From the NCBI GenBank assembly GCA_002356515.1, contig AP017605.1, positions 5,441,020 to 5,505,019 of the forward strand: DNA of 64,000 nt, written 5' to 3'. A program made the translations under genes and the position numbers. This DNA is from Mesorhizobium loti. Its GTDB lineage: Bacteria > Pseudomonadota > Alphaproteobacteria > Rhizobiales > Rhizobiaceae. Below are positions 8,234-18,477 of the stretch, piece by piece (position 1 is the first letter of the stretch; every line of letters begins with the position of its first letter). The notes beneath the pieces were generated by a model. That model worked only from the letters and a program-made list of their open reading frames with translations. It was not told where the DNA came from and ran no database searches.

Positions 8234-9484
8234 ATGCGATACTCCGCTCTCTCGATTTTTCTCAACGGCCTTCGCGGCAATACCGGCTGGGGTCCGGCCT
8301 GGCGCGCGCCGCAGCCCAAATCCCACTACGACGTGATTATCGTTGGCGGTGGCGGGCATGGCCTATCGACGGCCTATTATCTCGCTAAGGAATTTGGCGT
8401 CGCCAATGTCGCAGTGCTGGAAAAAAGCTACATCGGCAGCGGAAACGTCGGCCGCAACACGACGATCATCCGCTCCAACTACCTGCTGCCGGGCAACAAC
8501 CCCTTCTACGAATTGTCGATGAAACTCTGGGAAGGACTGGAGCAGGATTTCAATTTCAACGCGATGGTCTCTCAGCGCGGCGTACTGAATCTCTATCATT
8601 CCGACGCGCAACGCGACGCCTATACGCGGCGCGGCAATGCGATGCTGCTGCATGGCGTCGATGCGGAACTGCTCGACCGCGAGGCGGTGCGCGCCAAGCT
8701 GCCATTCCTCGATTTCGACAATGCACGCTTCCCGATCCAGGGCGGTCTGCTGCAGAGGCGCGGCGGTACTGTGCGGCATGACGCGGTGGCCTGGGGCTAT
8801 GCGCGCGGCGCCGACATGCGCGGCGTCGACATCATCCAGCATTGCGAAGTGACCGGCATTCGCCGCGAAAACGGCAAGGTCCTCGGCGTCGAGACCACGC
8901 GCGGCTTCATCGGCTGCGGCAAGCTGGCGCTTGCGGCCGCCGGCAATTCCTCGCGCGTTGCCGAGATGGCCGATATCAAGCTGCCGCTGGAAAGCCATGT
9001 GCTGCAGGCCTTCGTCTCCGAGGGCCTGAAGCCCTTCATCGATTGCGTCGTGACTTTCGGCGCGGGCCATTTCTACGTCTCGCAGTCCGACAAGGGCGGG
9101 CTCGTCTTCGGCGGAGACATCGATGGCTATAATTCCTATGCCCAACGCGGCAATCTCGCCACCGTCGAGCATGTCGCCGAGGCGGGTAAGGCGATGATCC
9201 CCGGCATTTCCCGCGTCCGCGTGCTGCGGTCCTGGGGCGGAATCATGGACATGTCGATGGACGGCTCGCCGATCATCGACCGCACCCACATCAACAATCT
9301 CTACCTCAATGCTGGCTGGTGCTACGGCGGCTTTAAGGCAACGCCCGCATCGGGCCTCTGCTTTGCGCATCTCATCGCACGCGGCACGCCGCACGAGACC
9401 GCTCGCGCCTTCCGGCTCGACCGTTTCGCGCGCGGCCATATCCTCGACGAAAAGGGCCAGGGCGCCCAGCCCAACCTCCACTGA
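8234..9484 (+). CDS. soxB: sarcosine oxidase beta subunit
   Basis: A 416-residue FAD/FMN subunit of heterotetrameric sarcosine oxidase. The enzyme converts sarcosine, tetrahydrofolate and O2 to glycine, methylene-THF and H2O2. The MRYSALSIF start is the conserved SoxB N-terminus. The FAD dinucleotide motif is YDVIIVGGGGHGLSTAYYLA (about 32-51), followed by VGRNTTIIRSNYLLPGN. RHDAVAWGYARG contains His182, at the place of the His that binds FMN covalently in characterised homologues. The C-terminal FAD block is GWCYGGFKATPASG. First gene of soxBDAG. Length is normal and the gene is intact. Confidence 0.95.
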   Translation: MRYSALSIFLNGLRGNTGWGPAWRAPQPKSHYDVIIVGGGGHGLSTAYYLAKEFGVANVAVLEKSYIGSGNVGRNTTIIRSNYLLPGNNPFYELSMKLWEGLEQDFNFNAMVSQRGVLNLYHSDAQRDAYTRRGNAMLLHGVDAELLDREAVRAKLPFLDFDNARFPIQGGLLQRRGGTVRHDAVAWGYARGADMRGVDIIQHCEVTGIRRENGKVLGVETTRGFIGCGKLALAAAGNSSRVAEMADIKLPLESHVLQAFVSEGLKPFIDCVVTFGAGHFYVSQSDKGGLVFGGDIDGYNSYAQRGNLATVEHVAEAGKAMIPGISRVRVLRSWGGIMDMSMDGSPIIDRTHINNLYLNAGWCYGGFKATPASGLCFAHLIARGTPHETARAFRLDRFARGHILDEKGQGAQPNLH

Positions 9485-9502
9485 TTTGCAGGGTACCTGA
9501 AC

Positions 9503-9778
9503 ATGGCAAGCCTGATCCCGTGTCCCCATTGCGGCTCTCGACCGAAAGAAGAATTCACTGTGAAGGGGGCGGCACTCGCCCGACCCGCACCTGATGCCGG
9601 CACGGCGGCGTGGATCGACTATGTCTATCTGCGCGACAATCCGCGCGGCGCCTATGAGGAATATTGGCATCATACGTCCGGCTGCCGGCGCTGGCTGGTG
9701 GTGAGCCGCAATACGGCCACGCACGAAATCTTCGGCTCCCGCGACGTTGTGCTCAACCTATCGGCGGAGGCGCTCTGA
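9503..9778 (+). CDS. soxD: sarcosine oxidase delta subunit
   Basis: A 91-residue small zinc-binding subunit of sarcosine oxidase. The N-terminal CPHCG (Cys7, Cys10) plus His56/57 and Cys61 in YWHHTSGCRRWL supply the zinc ligands typical of SoxD. DYVYLRDNPRG is the family core. It lies 18 nt after soxB, and its TGA overlaps the soxA ATG (TGATG), so translation is coupled. Confidence 0.95.
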   Translation: MASLIPCPHCGSRPKEEFTVKGAALARPAPDAGTAAWIDYVYLRDNPRGAYEEYWHHTSGCRRWLVVSRNTATHEIFGSRDVVLNLSAEAL

Positions 9779-12744
9779 TGACCTCCTATCGACTGCCCAA
9801 GGGTGGCCTGATCGATCGCCAGTCACGCCTCGGCTTCAGCTTTGACGGCCAGTCACTCACGGGCCATGCCGGCGATACGCTGGCTTCAGCGCTGCTCGCC
9901 AATGGCCGCCAACTGGCGGGCCGCAGCTTCAAATACCATCGGCCGCGCGGCATCCTGACCGCGGGCGCAGCCGAACCGAATGCATTGATGACCATCGGCG
10001 GCGGAGGACGCACCGAGGCCAATACTCGCGCTACGATGCAGGACCTTTACGACGGTCTCGAAGCCCGCAGCCAGAACCGCTGGCCTTCGCTCAATTTCGA
10101 TATCGGTTCGCTGAACAGCCTTCTCTCGCCCTTCCTCGCGGCGGGCTTCTACTACAAGACCTTCATGTGGCCGGCGAAGCTCTGGGAGGGCCTCTATGAG
10201 CCCTTTATCCGCCGCGCCGCCGGTCTCGGCAAGGCGACCTACGAGGCCGATCCGGACCGGTACGAGAAGAGCTGGGCGCATTGCGACCTGCTGGTGATAG
10301 GCGCCGGCCCCGCCGGGCTGGCCGCCGCGCTGACCGCCGGCCGTGCCGGGGCACGTGTCATCGTCCTCGACGAACACAGCCTTGCGGGCGGATCGTTGCT
10401 GTCGGAGACCGCGTCCATCGGCGGGGAAAGCGCGCCGGCATTTGCCAGGCGGCTGGCCGACGAGCTTGAAACGCTGCCCAATGTGCGCGTCCTGACAAGA
10501 ACCACCGCTTTCGGGTGGTATGACGGCAATGTCGTTGGCGCTGTGGAGCGCGCCCAGAAGCATGTGCGCAACCCCGATCCGAACAAGCCGGTCGAGCGCA
10601 TGTGGCGCATCGTCGCCAAAAAGGCGCTTCTCGCCACCGGTACCGAGGAGCGGCCGCTCGTGTTCGGCGGCAACGATATTCCCGGTGTGATGATCGCGGG
10701 TGCGATGCGCTGCTATCTCAACCGCTTTGCCGTGGCCCCCGGCCAGCGCACCGCCATCTTCACCACCAATGACAGCGGTTATGCACTCGCCCGCGACCTC
10801 GAGGCGGCGGGTGTCCAGCTTACCGCAATCATCGACAGCCGCGCCGAATCCCAGTTCGTGTATACCGGCAAGGCTCGCCTTCTCAAGGGCGCCGTCGTGT
10901 CTGATGCCAAGGGCGGTAAAGCGCTCTCCAGCGTCAACGTCACGGCCGCAAACGGCGCGACCGAAGCCATTGCTGTGGATGCGCTCGCCATGTCCGGCGG
11001 CTTCAGCCCGATTATTCACCTTGCCTGCCATCGCGGCGGCAAGCCGCAATGGTCGGATGTGCATGGCGCCTTCATGGCCCCGTCGGAAACCAGGGGCCTC
11101 GCGCTCGCAGGCGCCGTCACGGGCACAACCGGATTGTCGGCAAGCTTTGCAGAGGGCGCTGCGCGCGGCGCTACCATGGCCCAAGATCTCGGGTTCGCCG
11201 CCCAACCATTCGACGCCGGTCCTGTCGATGGCGACATCGTTGCTTCGCCGGCCAGCCCGCTCTGGAATATCCGTGGCGTGAAGGGCAAGGCCTTCGTCGA
11301 CTTCCAGAACGATGTCGGCCGCAAGGATCTCGGCCTTGCCGTGCAGGAAGGCTATGGCGATGCCGAACTTGCCAAGCGCTACACGACATCGGGCATGGCC
11401 ACTGACCAGGGCAAGCTCTCCAATGTCAACGCAATTGGCCTGCTGGCCGAAGCGCGTGGCGTCTCTCCCGCCGAAGTCGGCACGACGACCTTCCGGCCCT
11501 TCTATACGCCGATCAGCTTCGGCGCGCTGACCGGCCCGCATCACGGCCATCATTTCCAGCCGGTGCGCAAGTCGCCTCTGCATGACTGGGCCAAGAAGCA
11601 CGGCGCGGTCTTCGTCGAGACCGGTCTCTGGTATCGCTCATCCTGGTTCCCGCGCGCGGGTGAAACCAGCTGGCGACAGAGCGTCGATCGCGAGGTCCTG
11701 AACGTTCGAACGAATGTCGGGATTTGTGATGTGTCGATGCTCGGCAAGATCGAGGTCTGCGGCAAGGATGCGGCGGAGTTCCTCAATCGGGTCTATTCGA
11801 ACGCCTTCCTGAAACTGCCAGTCGGCAAGGCGCGCTATGGTCTGATGCTGCGCGAGGACGGCTTCATCTATGATGACGGCACGACGAGCCGCCTGGCTGA
11901 CGACCGCTTCTTCATGACCACGACCACGGCCTATGCCGCCGGCGTCATGACGCATCTCGAATTCTGCGCCCAGGGGCTGTGGCCGGAGCTCGACGTACGA
12001 CTCGCCTCGGTGACGGACCAATGGGGACAGATGTCCGTGGTCGGGCCCAAGGCGCGCGCGACGCTGCAGGCGATCGTCGATGGTGATATTTCCGACACTG
12101 CCTTCCCCTTTCTTGCCGCAAAGGAGGTCTCGCTCTTCGGCGGCCGGCTGCATGGCCGCCTGTTTCGTATCTCGTTCTCGGGCGAACTGGCTTATGAGCT
12201 TGCCGTGCCGGCCGGCTATTGCGAGAGCGTCGCCGACGGCGTTCTCCAGGCAGGCAAGGAACATGGCATCCAGCCTTATGGCGTGGAGGCGCTCAGCGTA
12301 CTGCGCATCGAGAAGGGCCATGTGACGCATAACGAGATCAACGGTACTGTGATCCCCTCGGATCTCGGTTTCGCAAAGATGGTGTCGACAGCCAAGCCGG
12401 ATTTCATCGGCAAGGCGATGCTCGGCCGCGAGGGACTGGTGGCCCAGGATCGCCCGAGCCTTGTCGGCGTCGTCCCGCTCGATCCAACGACCACATTCCG
12501 CACCGGCTCGCACATTCTCGCCAAGGGGGCCGCGCAGACGCTCGAGAACGACCAGGGCTATGTCTCGTCGAGTGCCTTTTCACCCCACGTCGGCTCGACT
12601 ATCGGGTTGGCGCTGGTGAAGAGTGGCCATGCCAGGCATGGCGAAGAGGTGGTGGTGTGGAACGGCCTGAGCAAGGAATTTACCGTCGCACGTCTTTGCA
12701 ATCCGGTCTTCTTCGATCCAGCAAACGAGAAGCTCCATGTCTGA
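9778..12744 (+). CDS. soxA: sarcosine oxidase alpha subunit
   Basis: A 988-residue large subunit. An N-terminal 2Fe-2S-like fold without cluster cysteines (GHAGDTLASALLANG, FKYHRPRG) is followed by an NAD/FAD-binding domain with DLLVIGAGPAGLAAAL near residue 178. The C-terminal about 380 residues form a GcvT/aminomethyltransferase-like folate domain (DVSMLGKIEVCGKDAAEFLN; FSGELAYELAVPA; GVEALSVLRIEKGH). A longer frame from 9664 exists, but the ATG at 9778 overlapping the soxD stop gives the conserved MTSYRLPKGGLIDR start. Binds NAD+ and tetrahydrofolate and channels formaldehyde equivalents to THF. Intact. Confidence 0.95.
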   Translation: MTSYRLPKGGLIDRQSRLGFSFDGQSLTGHAGDTLASALLANGRQLAGRSFKYHRPRGILTAGAAEPNALMTIGGGGRTEANTRATMQDLYDGLEARSQNRWPSLNFDIGSLNSLLSPFLAAGFYYKTFMWPAKLWEGLYEPFIRRAAGLGKATYEADPDRYEKSWAHCDLLVIGAGPAGLAAALTAGRAGARVIVLDEHSLAGGSLLSETASIGGESAPAFARRLADELETLPNVRVLTRTTAFGWYDGNVVGAVERAQKHVRNPDPNKPVERMWRIVAKKALLATGTEERPLVFGGNDIPGVMIAGAMRCYLNRFAVAPGQRTAIFTTNDSGYALARDLEAAGVQLTAIIDSRAESQFVYTGKARLLKGAVVSDAKGGKALSSVNVTAANGATEAIAVDALAMSGGFSPIIHLACHRGGKPQWSDVHGAFMAPSETRGLALAGAVTGTTGLSASFAEGAARGATMAQDLGFAAQPFDAGPVDGDIVASPASPLWNIRGVKGKAFVDFQNDVGRKDLGLAVQEGYGDAELAKRYTTSGMATDQGKLSNVNAIGLLAEARGVSPAEVGTTTFRPFYTPISFGALTGPHHGHHFQPVRKSPLHDWAKKHGAVFVETGLWYRSSWFPRAGETSWRQSVDREVLNVRTNVGICDVSMLGKIEVCGKDAAEFLNRVYSNAFLKLPVGKARYGLMLREDGFIYDDGTTSRLADDRFFMTTTTAYAAGVMTHLEFCAQGLWPELDVRLASVTDQWGQMSVVGPKARATLQAIVDGDISDTAFPFLAAKEVSLFGGRLHGRLFRISFSGELAYELAVPAGYCESVADGVLQAGKEHGIQPYGVEALSVLRIEKGHVTHNEINGTVIPSDLGFAKMVSTAKPDFIGKAMLGREGLVAQDRPSLVGVVPLDPTTTFRTGSHILAKGAAQTLENDQGYVSSSAFSPHVGSTIGLALVKSGHARHGEEVVVWNGLSKEFTVARLCNPVFFDPANEKLHV

Positions 12745-13261
12745 TTTCGAACTCATCCACCGTCCGGCGATCAGCACCAAACCGGTAGAGAGCTCCGACG
12801 CCTTCGCTATGAAGGCGATGCCCGAGGGCACCCTGATCCACATACTCGGCAAGCCCGGCGCAGAGAATCTTACGGCCACGCTGCAAGGCCTGTTCGGCGG
12901 CGAGGCCAACAGGATCCGCACCTTCGGCCCCGGCCAATGGCTGGTCGTCAGGGATGAGCCGACATCCCGCTCAGATCTGCAGGCCCTCTTCGAAAGACTC
13001 GACACACGGGCATTTGCGGTCGACCAGACCCATGGACGCATCAGGATTGAAGTCGCGGGCCGCGCTGTCCAATCGCTGCTGGCAAAAGGTACCGCTATCG
13101 ATCTTAACGCCGTGGCCGTGGGACAGTCCGCGATGACGCTGATGGGACACATTTCCGTGCACATCACGCGCATCGCTTTGAATCGATTTGAGCTGATTGT
13201 GCTTCGCGGCTTTGGTCAAAGTCTGTGGGACGAGATAGCTCATCTTAACGCCGATTTCTGA
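12737..13261 (+). CDS. soxG: sarcosine oxidase gamma subunit
   Basis: A 174-residue subunit, last in soxBDAG, overlapping the soxA end by 8 nt. The family core GAENLTATLQGLFGG, then FGPGQWLVV and DQTHGRIRIEVAG, leads to the C-terminal signature NRFELIVLRGFGQSLWDEI. A decayed copy of exactly this C-terminus occurs at 35530-35626. Intact, within normal size for SoxG. Confidence 0.93.
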   Translation: MSDFELIHRPAISTKPVESSDAFAMKAMPEGTLIHILGKPGAENLTATLQGLFGGEANRIRTFGPGQWLVVRDEPTSRSDLQALFERLDTRAFAVDQTHGRIRIEVAGRAVQSLLAKGTAIDLNAVAVGQSAMTLMGHISVHITRIALNRFELIVLRGFGQSLWDEIAHLNADF

Positions 13262-13438
13262 ATAACCGCGGCTCACGTTTTCTGCTCAACACCATACAAT
13301 TACCAGCAAGCTGCAACGAGCTTTCGCCAGCAGTTCTCAATTAGGTCGTGAACTCATAAATTGGGGATGACCGCGATGCTTGGCGAACTGCGATCAAGCT
13401 ACAAGTATGTCGTCTAAAGCAAGCCGGTACCGCTTGAG

Positions 13439-14210
13439 TTGCGTCGGCGTGTTGTTGCGTATGTCGATGAGGGACATGGCCACCGCGAGGCCGCGCGTCA
13501 TTTCCGCGTTTCGCCTCGCTTTGTGAACAATCTGATCAACCTGCGCCAGCAGACCGGTTCGCTTGAAGCCCGCCGGCAGGGCCATGTTGGGGGCGGAAAG
13601 CTTGAGCCGTATGCCGAGTTTGTCCGCTTGCGGTTGGCCGAGACCGGCGAACTGACGCTGGATGAGCTTTGCGTCGAACTGGAGGAGCGCGGGGTGAGCG
13701 TGCACCGCTCCAATGTCGGGCGCCTGCTCCAACGCCTGGGGCTCAGTCATAAAAGAAACTCTACAGGCCAGCGAGCAGCAGAGGGCCGACGTGCGCCAGG
13801 CGCGTGAACTATGGATGGGGCGGCGAAAGCGCTTCTTCAACAAGGCTTTGACGCGGTTGATCTTCATCGATGAGACGTCGACCAACACCAAGCTGACCAA
13901 ACGCACCGGCTGGGCGCCGAAGGGCGAGCGCTTCAGGACGTATGCGCCATTCGGCAAATGGCAGACGCAAACCTTCATCGCCGGGCTGCGATGCCACGGT
14001 CTTGTCGCGCCCCGGGTCGTCAACGCGCCGATGAACCCCGCCATCTTCGAACACTACGTCGAAACTCAGCTCGCTCCCGAACTGTCGCCCGGCGATGTCG
14101 TCATTCTCGACAATGTCGGCTTCCACAAGAACGAGCGCGCCGCGCAACTGGTTCGCCAAAGGGGCGCATGGCTCCTGTTCCTGCCGCCATACTCGCCCGA
14201 CCTCAACCCG
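13439..14210 (+). pseudogene. IS630-family transposase, part 1 (split by IS110-family element)
   Basis: OrfA-like frame: RRRVVAYVDEGHGHREAARHF is the N-terminal HTH. OrfB-like frame: [16 protein letters not shown] (first catalytic Asp), [12 protein letters not shown] (second), [13 protein letters not shown] (before the catalytic Glu). The shift between frames lies about 13740-13800. The coding continues at 15552 as IEMAYSKLKARLRKKA, so an element has inserted exactly between the Pro codon (CCG) and the IEM block. Confidence 0.85.
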
Positions 14211-15551
14211 TGTATGGATGGCTCCTGCGGGTCAAGGGTTATCGGATCGGGTTTGGTGAACAGGTCGGTTGCGGCCATGTATACGGCGTCTGAATGTGCA
14301 ACGGGATCGCTGCGCGCCCTGATGAATATCCGCTTGGAGAACAGGTCCCACTCAATCGAGCGCGCTCGAGGCGCTTCGGATTGATCGGGGTGTCCTGGTT
14401 CTTCGTCTCCGTTTGTTCGCCATCACCTCACTTTGCCCTGACCATTCCGAGAGCCTGTCAGGCTGACTGCGGCTCGTAACGCGATCCGTCCCTCAGGACG
14501 GCGAATATTGTTCGTGCCATGCGATGCGCCAAAGCGACGGCGACGATCTTCGTCTTCTTTCGCATCAGCATGCCCGATAGCCAGTCCGAGCTCGGTTCGC
14601 GCTTGAGTCTGCATCTGAGCATGATCTGCGCCATGGCGCCCAGATACAGCAAGCGTCGGATATAACGATTGCCCATCTTCGAGATCCGGCCCACCCTCTG
14701 CTTGCCTCCGGTGGAGTGCGGCTTGGGAGTGAGGCCGAGCCAGGCGGCATAGTCCCTTGCGCTGCCGAAATTGTCGACATCCGGCGTCGTCGCCGCGATG
14801 ATCGTCGCCGACAGCATCCCCACACCTGGGATTGTGGCTAGACGCTGGCTTGTCTCGCTTTGCGCGTGGGTCTCTTTGATCTCTTCGGTCAGCCGTTCGA
14901 TCCGCTCATTCGTCTCGGCCAGCTGTTCGAAGAGCAGGGTTATGGGCAGCCGAGCCGCCTGCGGCAGCCGATCCAGTTGTTCACGCAAGCGACCGACATT
15001 CTGAGCGCCTTTCGCCGTTATGACACCGAACTCCGTCATGTGGGCTCGGATCGCATTGCCAATCTGCGTGCGCTGGCGAACCAGAAAGTCTCGTGTGCGG
15101 TGAAGAACCAGAACCGATGAGCAGGCCTCGCTCTTGATAGAAACAAACCGCATGGAGGGACGTGTCACCGCTTCGCAGATCGCGGCGGCGTCCGCGGCAT
15201 CCGTCTTCCCGCGCTTCACGTAAGGCTTCACATAAGACGGCGGCATCAGTCGGACATCATGCCCCATCTCCTGAAGCTTGCGCCCCCAGTCGTGTGAACC
15301 CGCGCAGGCCTCCATGCCGATCAGGCACCGCGGCCGCTTTTGGAAAAAACGCGAGCAACTGGCTTCGGCGAAGTTGGCAGCGCACGAGAACTCGGCCGCT
15401 CTCGTCGACACCATGGATCTGGAAAATGGTCTTTGCGAGGTCGATACCGACCGTGGCAAGTTCGGACATGGATGGCTCCTCTGCTAGGGGACGATGACAT
15501 CCCGACTATGGCGCAATGCGACGCCGGGAGCAGGAGCCATCCACACCATCA
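14211..15551 (-). mobile_element. IS110-family (IS1111-type) element inserted in IS630
   Basis: A 1341-bp insertion with precise flanks: removing it restores the IS630 reading ...NP-IEMAYSK. Subterminal inverted repeats TGGATGGCTCCTGC (14215-14228) and its complement (15530-15543) lie 4 and 8 bp inside the junctions, the IS1111-group layout. There is no target duplication, as usual for IS110. About 230 nt between the transposase stop and the left repeat is noncoding. In IS1111-type elements the bridge RNA is expected on this 3' side. Confidence 0.85.
14458..15469 (-). pseudogene. IS110-family transposase with N-terminal frameshift
   Basis: The frame starting at 15469 reads MSELATVGIDLAKTIFQIHG (RuvC-like DEDD domain). 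It breaks near 15345 at a T/A homopolymer (CTTTTGGAAAAAAC) and continues in a second frame as RPRCLIGMEACAGSHDW. The transposase_20 domain follows with LATIPGVGMLSATIIAA and RISKMGNRYIRRLLYLGA. Full length would be about 336 residues. The single shift in a homopolymer could be a sequencing error or real decay. Confidence 0.85.
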
Positions 15552-15707
15552 ATCGAGATGGCCTACTCAAAACTCAAGGCGCGGCTGCGAAAGAAGGCGG
15601 CCAGAACCTTTGATGCCCTCTGCGAGGCTCTCGGCGATATCTGCCATCTGTTCCAGCCAGCCGAATGCAGAAACTTCTTCAAAGCTGCCGGATATGAGGG
15701 CGATTAA
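15552..15707 (+). pseudogene. IS630-family transposase, part 2
   Basis: IEMAYSKLKARLRKKAARTF then CHLFQPAECRNFFKAAGY is the C-terminus of IS630 transposases with the catalytic Glu (IEM). It is separated from part 1 by the IS110-family element. Confidence 0.85.
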
Positions 15708-16140
15708 TCGCGACACGCTTTGGCTCAACCGTCGCCACACCGTTGATCATTGTCACGGTGAGACGAAGCTCCAAATCGGATCGACCACCTTCGTTTTGGC
15801 TCCAAAGCGGCGCTCGGACTGACCACTTCTTCGCCGACCGCTGTGTTGACAGCTATTACATCCAAACGGCAAACGGCGGCGCAGAGAATGTTCGTCCATA
15901 ATCCGATATAACGCGATCGACGTCGGCCGCTGAACAGTGCGACACATCCGCTTTGGTGACTGCACTCTGGCAGTCCCCTGCGGAGATGGAAATTATGATC
16001 TCACGGATCCTGGCTTCAGCGTCTGCGATTAGCATGGTGCCAAGGATGCAGCGTTGCCAAGCGATCCGTCAATATTTGCGGTTAAGCCGTTTTCCGACGG
16101 TCCACTTTCATATCTCCGCGAATTCTGATTCAGACTCTCT
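15708..16140. other. no recognisable gene between IS630 and IS5
   Basis: About 430 bp. Short frames here match nothing I recognise. The last 20-25 bp before the IS5 ATG (GATTCAGACTCTCT) probably form the left terminal repeat of that element. Confidence 0.4.
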
Positions 16141-16937
16141 ATGAGCCGATATGATTTGACCGACTTCGAGTGGCGCGTTATCGAGCCGCTCTTGCCCAAC
16201 AAGCCGGGAGGGATGCCGCGCGTCGATGACCGCCGCGTGCTGAACGGCATTTTCTGGGTCTTGCGATCCGGTGCCCCATGGCGAGACCTGCCGGAACGCT
16301 ACGGTCCGCGGACCACCTGCTACAACCGGTTTGCGCGATGGCGGAAGGCAGGCGTATGGGACCGCCTGATGGACGCCATCAGCGCCGCCCACGACGGCGC
16401 CATACAGATGATCGACAGCACTTCCATCCGGGCGCACCAGCAGGCTGCGACGGCAAAAAAGGGGGGCCAGATCATTGTCTCGGTCAATCGCGCGGTGGGC
16501 TCACGACCAAGATCCACGTCGTCGACGACGCGCAAGGGCTCCCAATCCGGCTCGGTCTGACAGCAGGACAGGCACATGACGGTCAGATCGCTGATCGGCT
16601 TCTCGATCATCTTGCCCCACGCACCATCGTGCTGGCCGACAAAGCCAACGACGCCGACCGCATCCGGGCACTGATCCAGGGGCAGGGTGCCACGCCCAAC
16701 ATCCCGGCCAAGAGTAACCGGAAATGGAAGCCCTGCTTCAGCAAGCGGCTCTACCGCGAGCGCAACCTGATCGAACGCTTCTTCTCCAAGTTGAGGCACT
16801 TCCGTCGCGTCTCAACCCGCTATGAAAAGCTCGCCGACAACTTCCTCCCCATGGTCCAGCTCGCGTCAATACGCCTGTGGCTGCGCGCTTATGAGTCATC
16901 GTGTAATTTGTGGTTGCTTCCCTCGGGACTCGGGTGA
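16141..16937 (+). CDS. IS5-family (IS427-group) transposase, frameshift-expressed
   Basis: Two overlapping frames. OrfA (16141-16560) begins MSRYDLTDFEWRVIEPLLPN and contains FWVLRSGAPWRDLPERYG and MIDSTSIRAHQ. OrfB continues RGGLTTKIHVVDDAQGLPIR, VLADKANDADRIRAL, RNLIERFFSKLRHFRRVSTR. They join at a slippery run A6G6 (16455-16466), the usual programmed frameshift site of this group. The reading frame runs past the likely IS end (about 16893, ...TATGAGTC) into neighbouring DNA. The right terminal repeat therefore seems lost and the copy is probably immobile. Confidence 0.8.
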
Positions 16938-16981
16938 GGCGCACACTTCTGGTTGTCGAATCCTGAAGGAAGGAAACAGCC

Positions 16982-17988
16982 ATGAAGCATTATGCCGGAC
17001 TGGACCTGTCGATGGAAAGCACGCAGGTCTGCACTATCGATGAAAATGAGCGCAAGCTGAGTTCCGAGAAGGCTGAGAGCACGCCGGATGCGATCGCCGA
17101 CGCATTACGCCGACACGGCCCGATCGAGCGGGCGGTGATCGAAACCGGACGTATGTCACCCGCGATCTGCCTTGGCCTGCGGGAGTTGGGCGTCAACGTG
17201 GTGTGTATCGATGCCCGCCAGGCGCACCAGAGCCTCGAGGCGATGAAGGCGAACAAGACCGATCCGCATGATGCTGCAGGGCTCGCGCAACTGGCAAGAA
17301 CGGGCTTCTACAAGGAGGTTCATGTCAAATCGCCGGGCGCACACGGTATACGCAGCATGATCATCGCTCGCGGTCATCTGGTGGAGGCCCGTGTCCGGCT
17401 CGACAACATGATCCGTTGGTTGTGCGCTACCTTCGGCTATAGGCCGGGCGTCGGGCAGGGAAAGGCCTTCATCGAACGCATCATGGAAGCATCCCACATC
17501 CCTGGTCTTGGCGAAGCGATTACTTCGTTGCTGACGGTGCGCGTGCAACTGGTCGAGCAGATCAAGGAGCTGGATCTCAAGCTGCGTATGCTCGCCGCTC
17601 AGTCGCAGGCCTGCCAAATCCTTATGAGTATACTTGGTGTTGGCATCCAGACTTCAGCCGCGTTCTCCGCCGCCATCGACGAGGCGGTCGGTTCCGACAA
17701 TCGCGAAACGCGGGCGCCTACTTTGGACTGGTGCCCAGGCGTCATCAATCTGGCGAACTCGACTGGACCGGCCGGATCACCAAGCAAGGTGACAGCATGG
17801 TCCGCAAGCTTCTCTATGAAGCAGCCAACTCAATCCTGACTCGGAGCCGGGAGAGCTTCGCGCTCAAGACCTGGGCGCTGAAAATCTCGAAGCGCCGCGG
17901 CCTGAAGAAAGCCCGAGTGGCACTCGCGCGGCGTCTCGCTGTCATCATGCATGCCATGCTGCGCCACGGCACTTTGTTCGAGGCTTGA
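16982..17988 (+). pseudogene. IS110-family transposase, frameshifted
   Basis: MKHYAGLDLSMESTQVCTID opens the DEDD domain, with VIETGRMSPAICLGLRELG and DARQAHQSLEAMKANKTDPHD. The transposase_20 domain follows. The frame breaks near 17690-17735 and resumes as RRHQSGELDWTGRITKQGDS then VRKLLYEAA, ending HAMLRHGTLFEA. Expected length about 335 residues. GGAAGGAAAC precedes the ATG. Noncoding sequence to about 18130 may hold the element's 3' end. Confidence 0.8.
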
Positions 17989-18477
17989 GATGAGGTAGAA
18001 AGAGTTTGCCAGCGGTGAAGCGCCAGCGCTGATCCGAGGGCGGTGTCCCGCGAGAGAACGCAGGGACGGACGATATGCGAAGGTAGTCAGATGGGCCTGA
18101 CAGCCCGCTTCGAGTCAATGCAACGTCCGGCCTTGTGAGACCCGATACAGCACGACCAGCTCCGGCTCGGCCAGTGCGGACAGATCCTTGAAACCCTCAA
18201 GGGCTACACCGCCAAGCTCTGCAAATTACAACGGATCCGCTTCTGGGTTAGCGGGTGCGCAAGTTTGGCGGCTTGGCTTGAATGGCGAGGGCCATTTGAA
18301 TAACTCGTGAAATCCAGCCCGCAATCAATCGAGAAGCTCTGACAATGTCGAGGAGAACATCTCCACCCGTTGCCGTTTTACATAAGTCGTTCCGTTGCTA
18401 GTGGTCAGCTGCACTTATTTCGAACCTTGGTACCCTGGTTCAGGCGTGGCTGCTGCATGGCTGATGAAGAACATTGT
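17989..18477. other. no recognisable gene; IS110 3' end and unassigned sequence
   Basis: Nearly 490 bp between the IS110 and IS1595 relics. A plus-frame at about 18160-18290 (GQILETLKGYTAKLCKLQRI) has the look of a coding scrap, but I cannot assign it. Confidence 0.35.

Noticed and set aside
9664..9777. longer soxA start at 9664
   Set aside because: It would overlap most of soxD. The ATG at 9778 gives the conserved N-terminus and a TGATG junction.
8363..11601. long minus-strand frames (453 and 571 codons) opposite soxB and soxA
   Set aside because: They mirror the codon structure of conserved sox genes and show no domain of their own.
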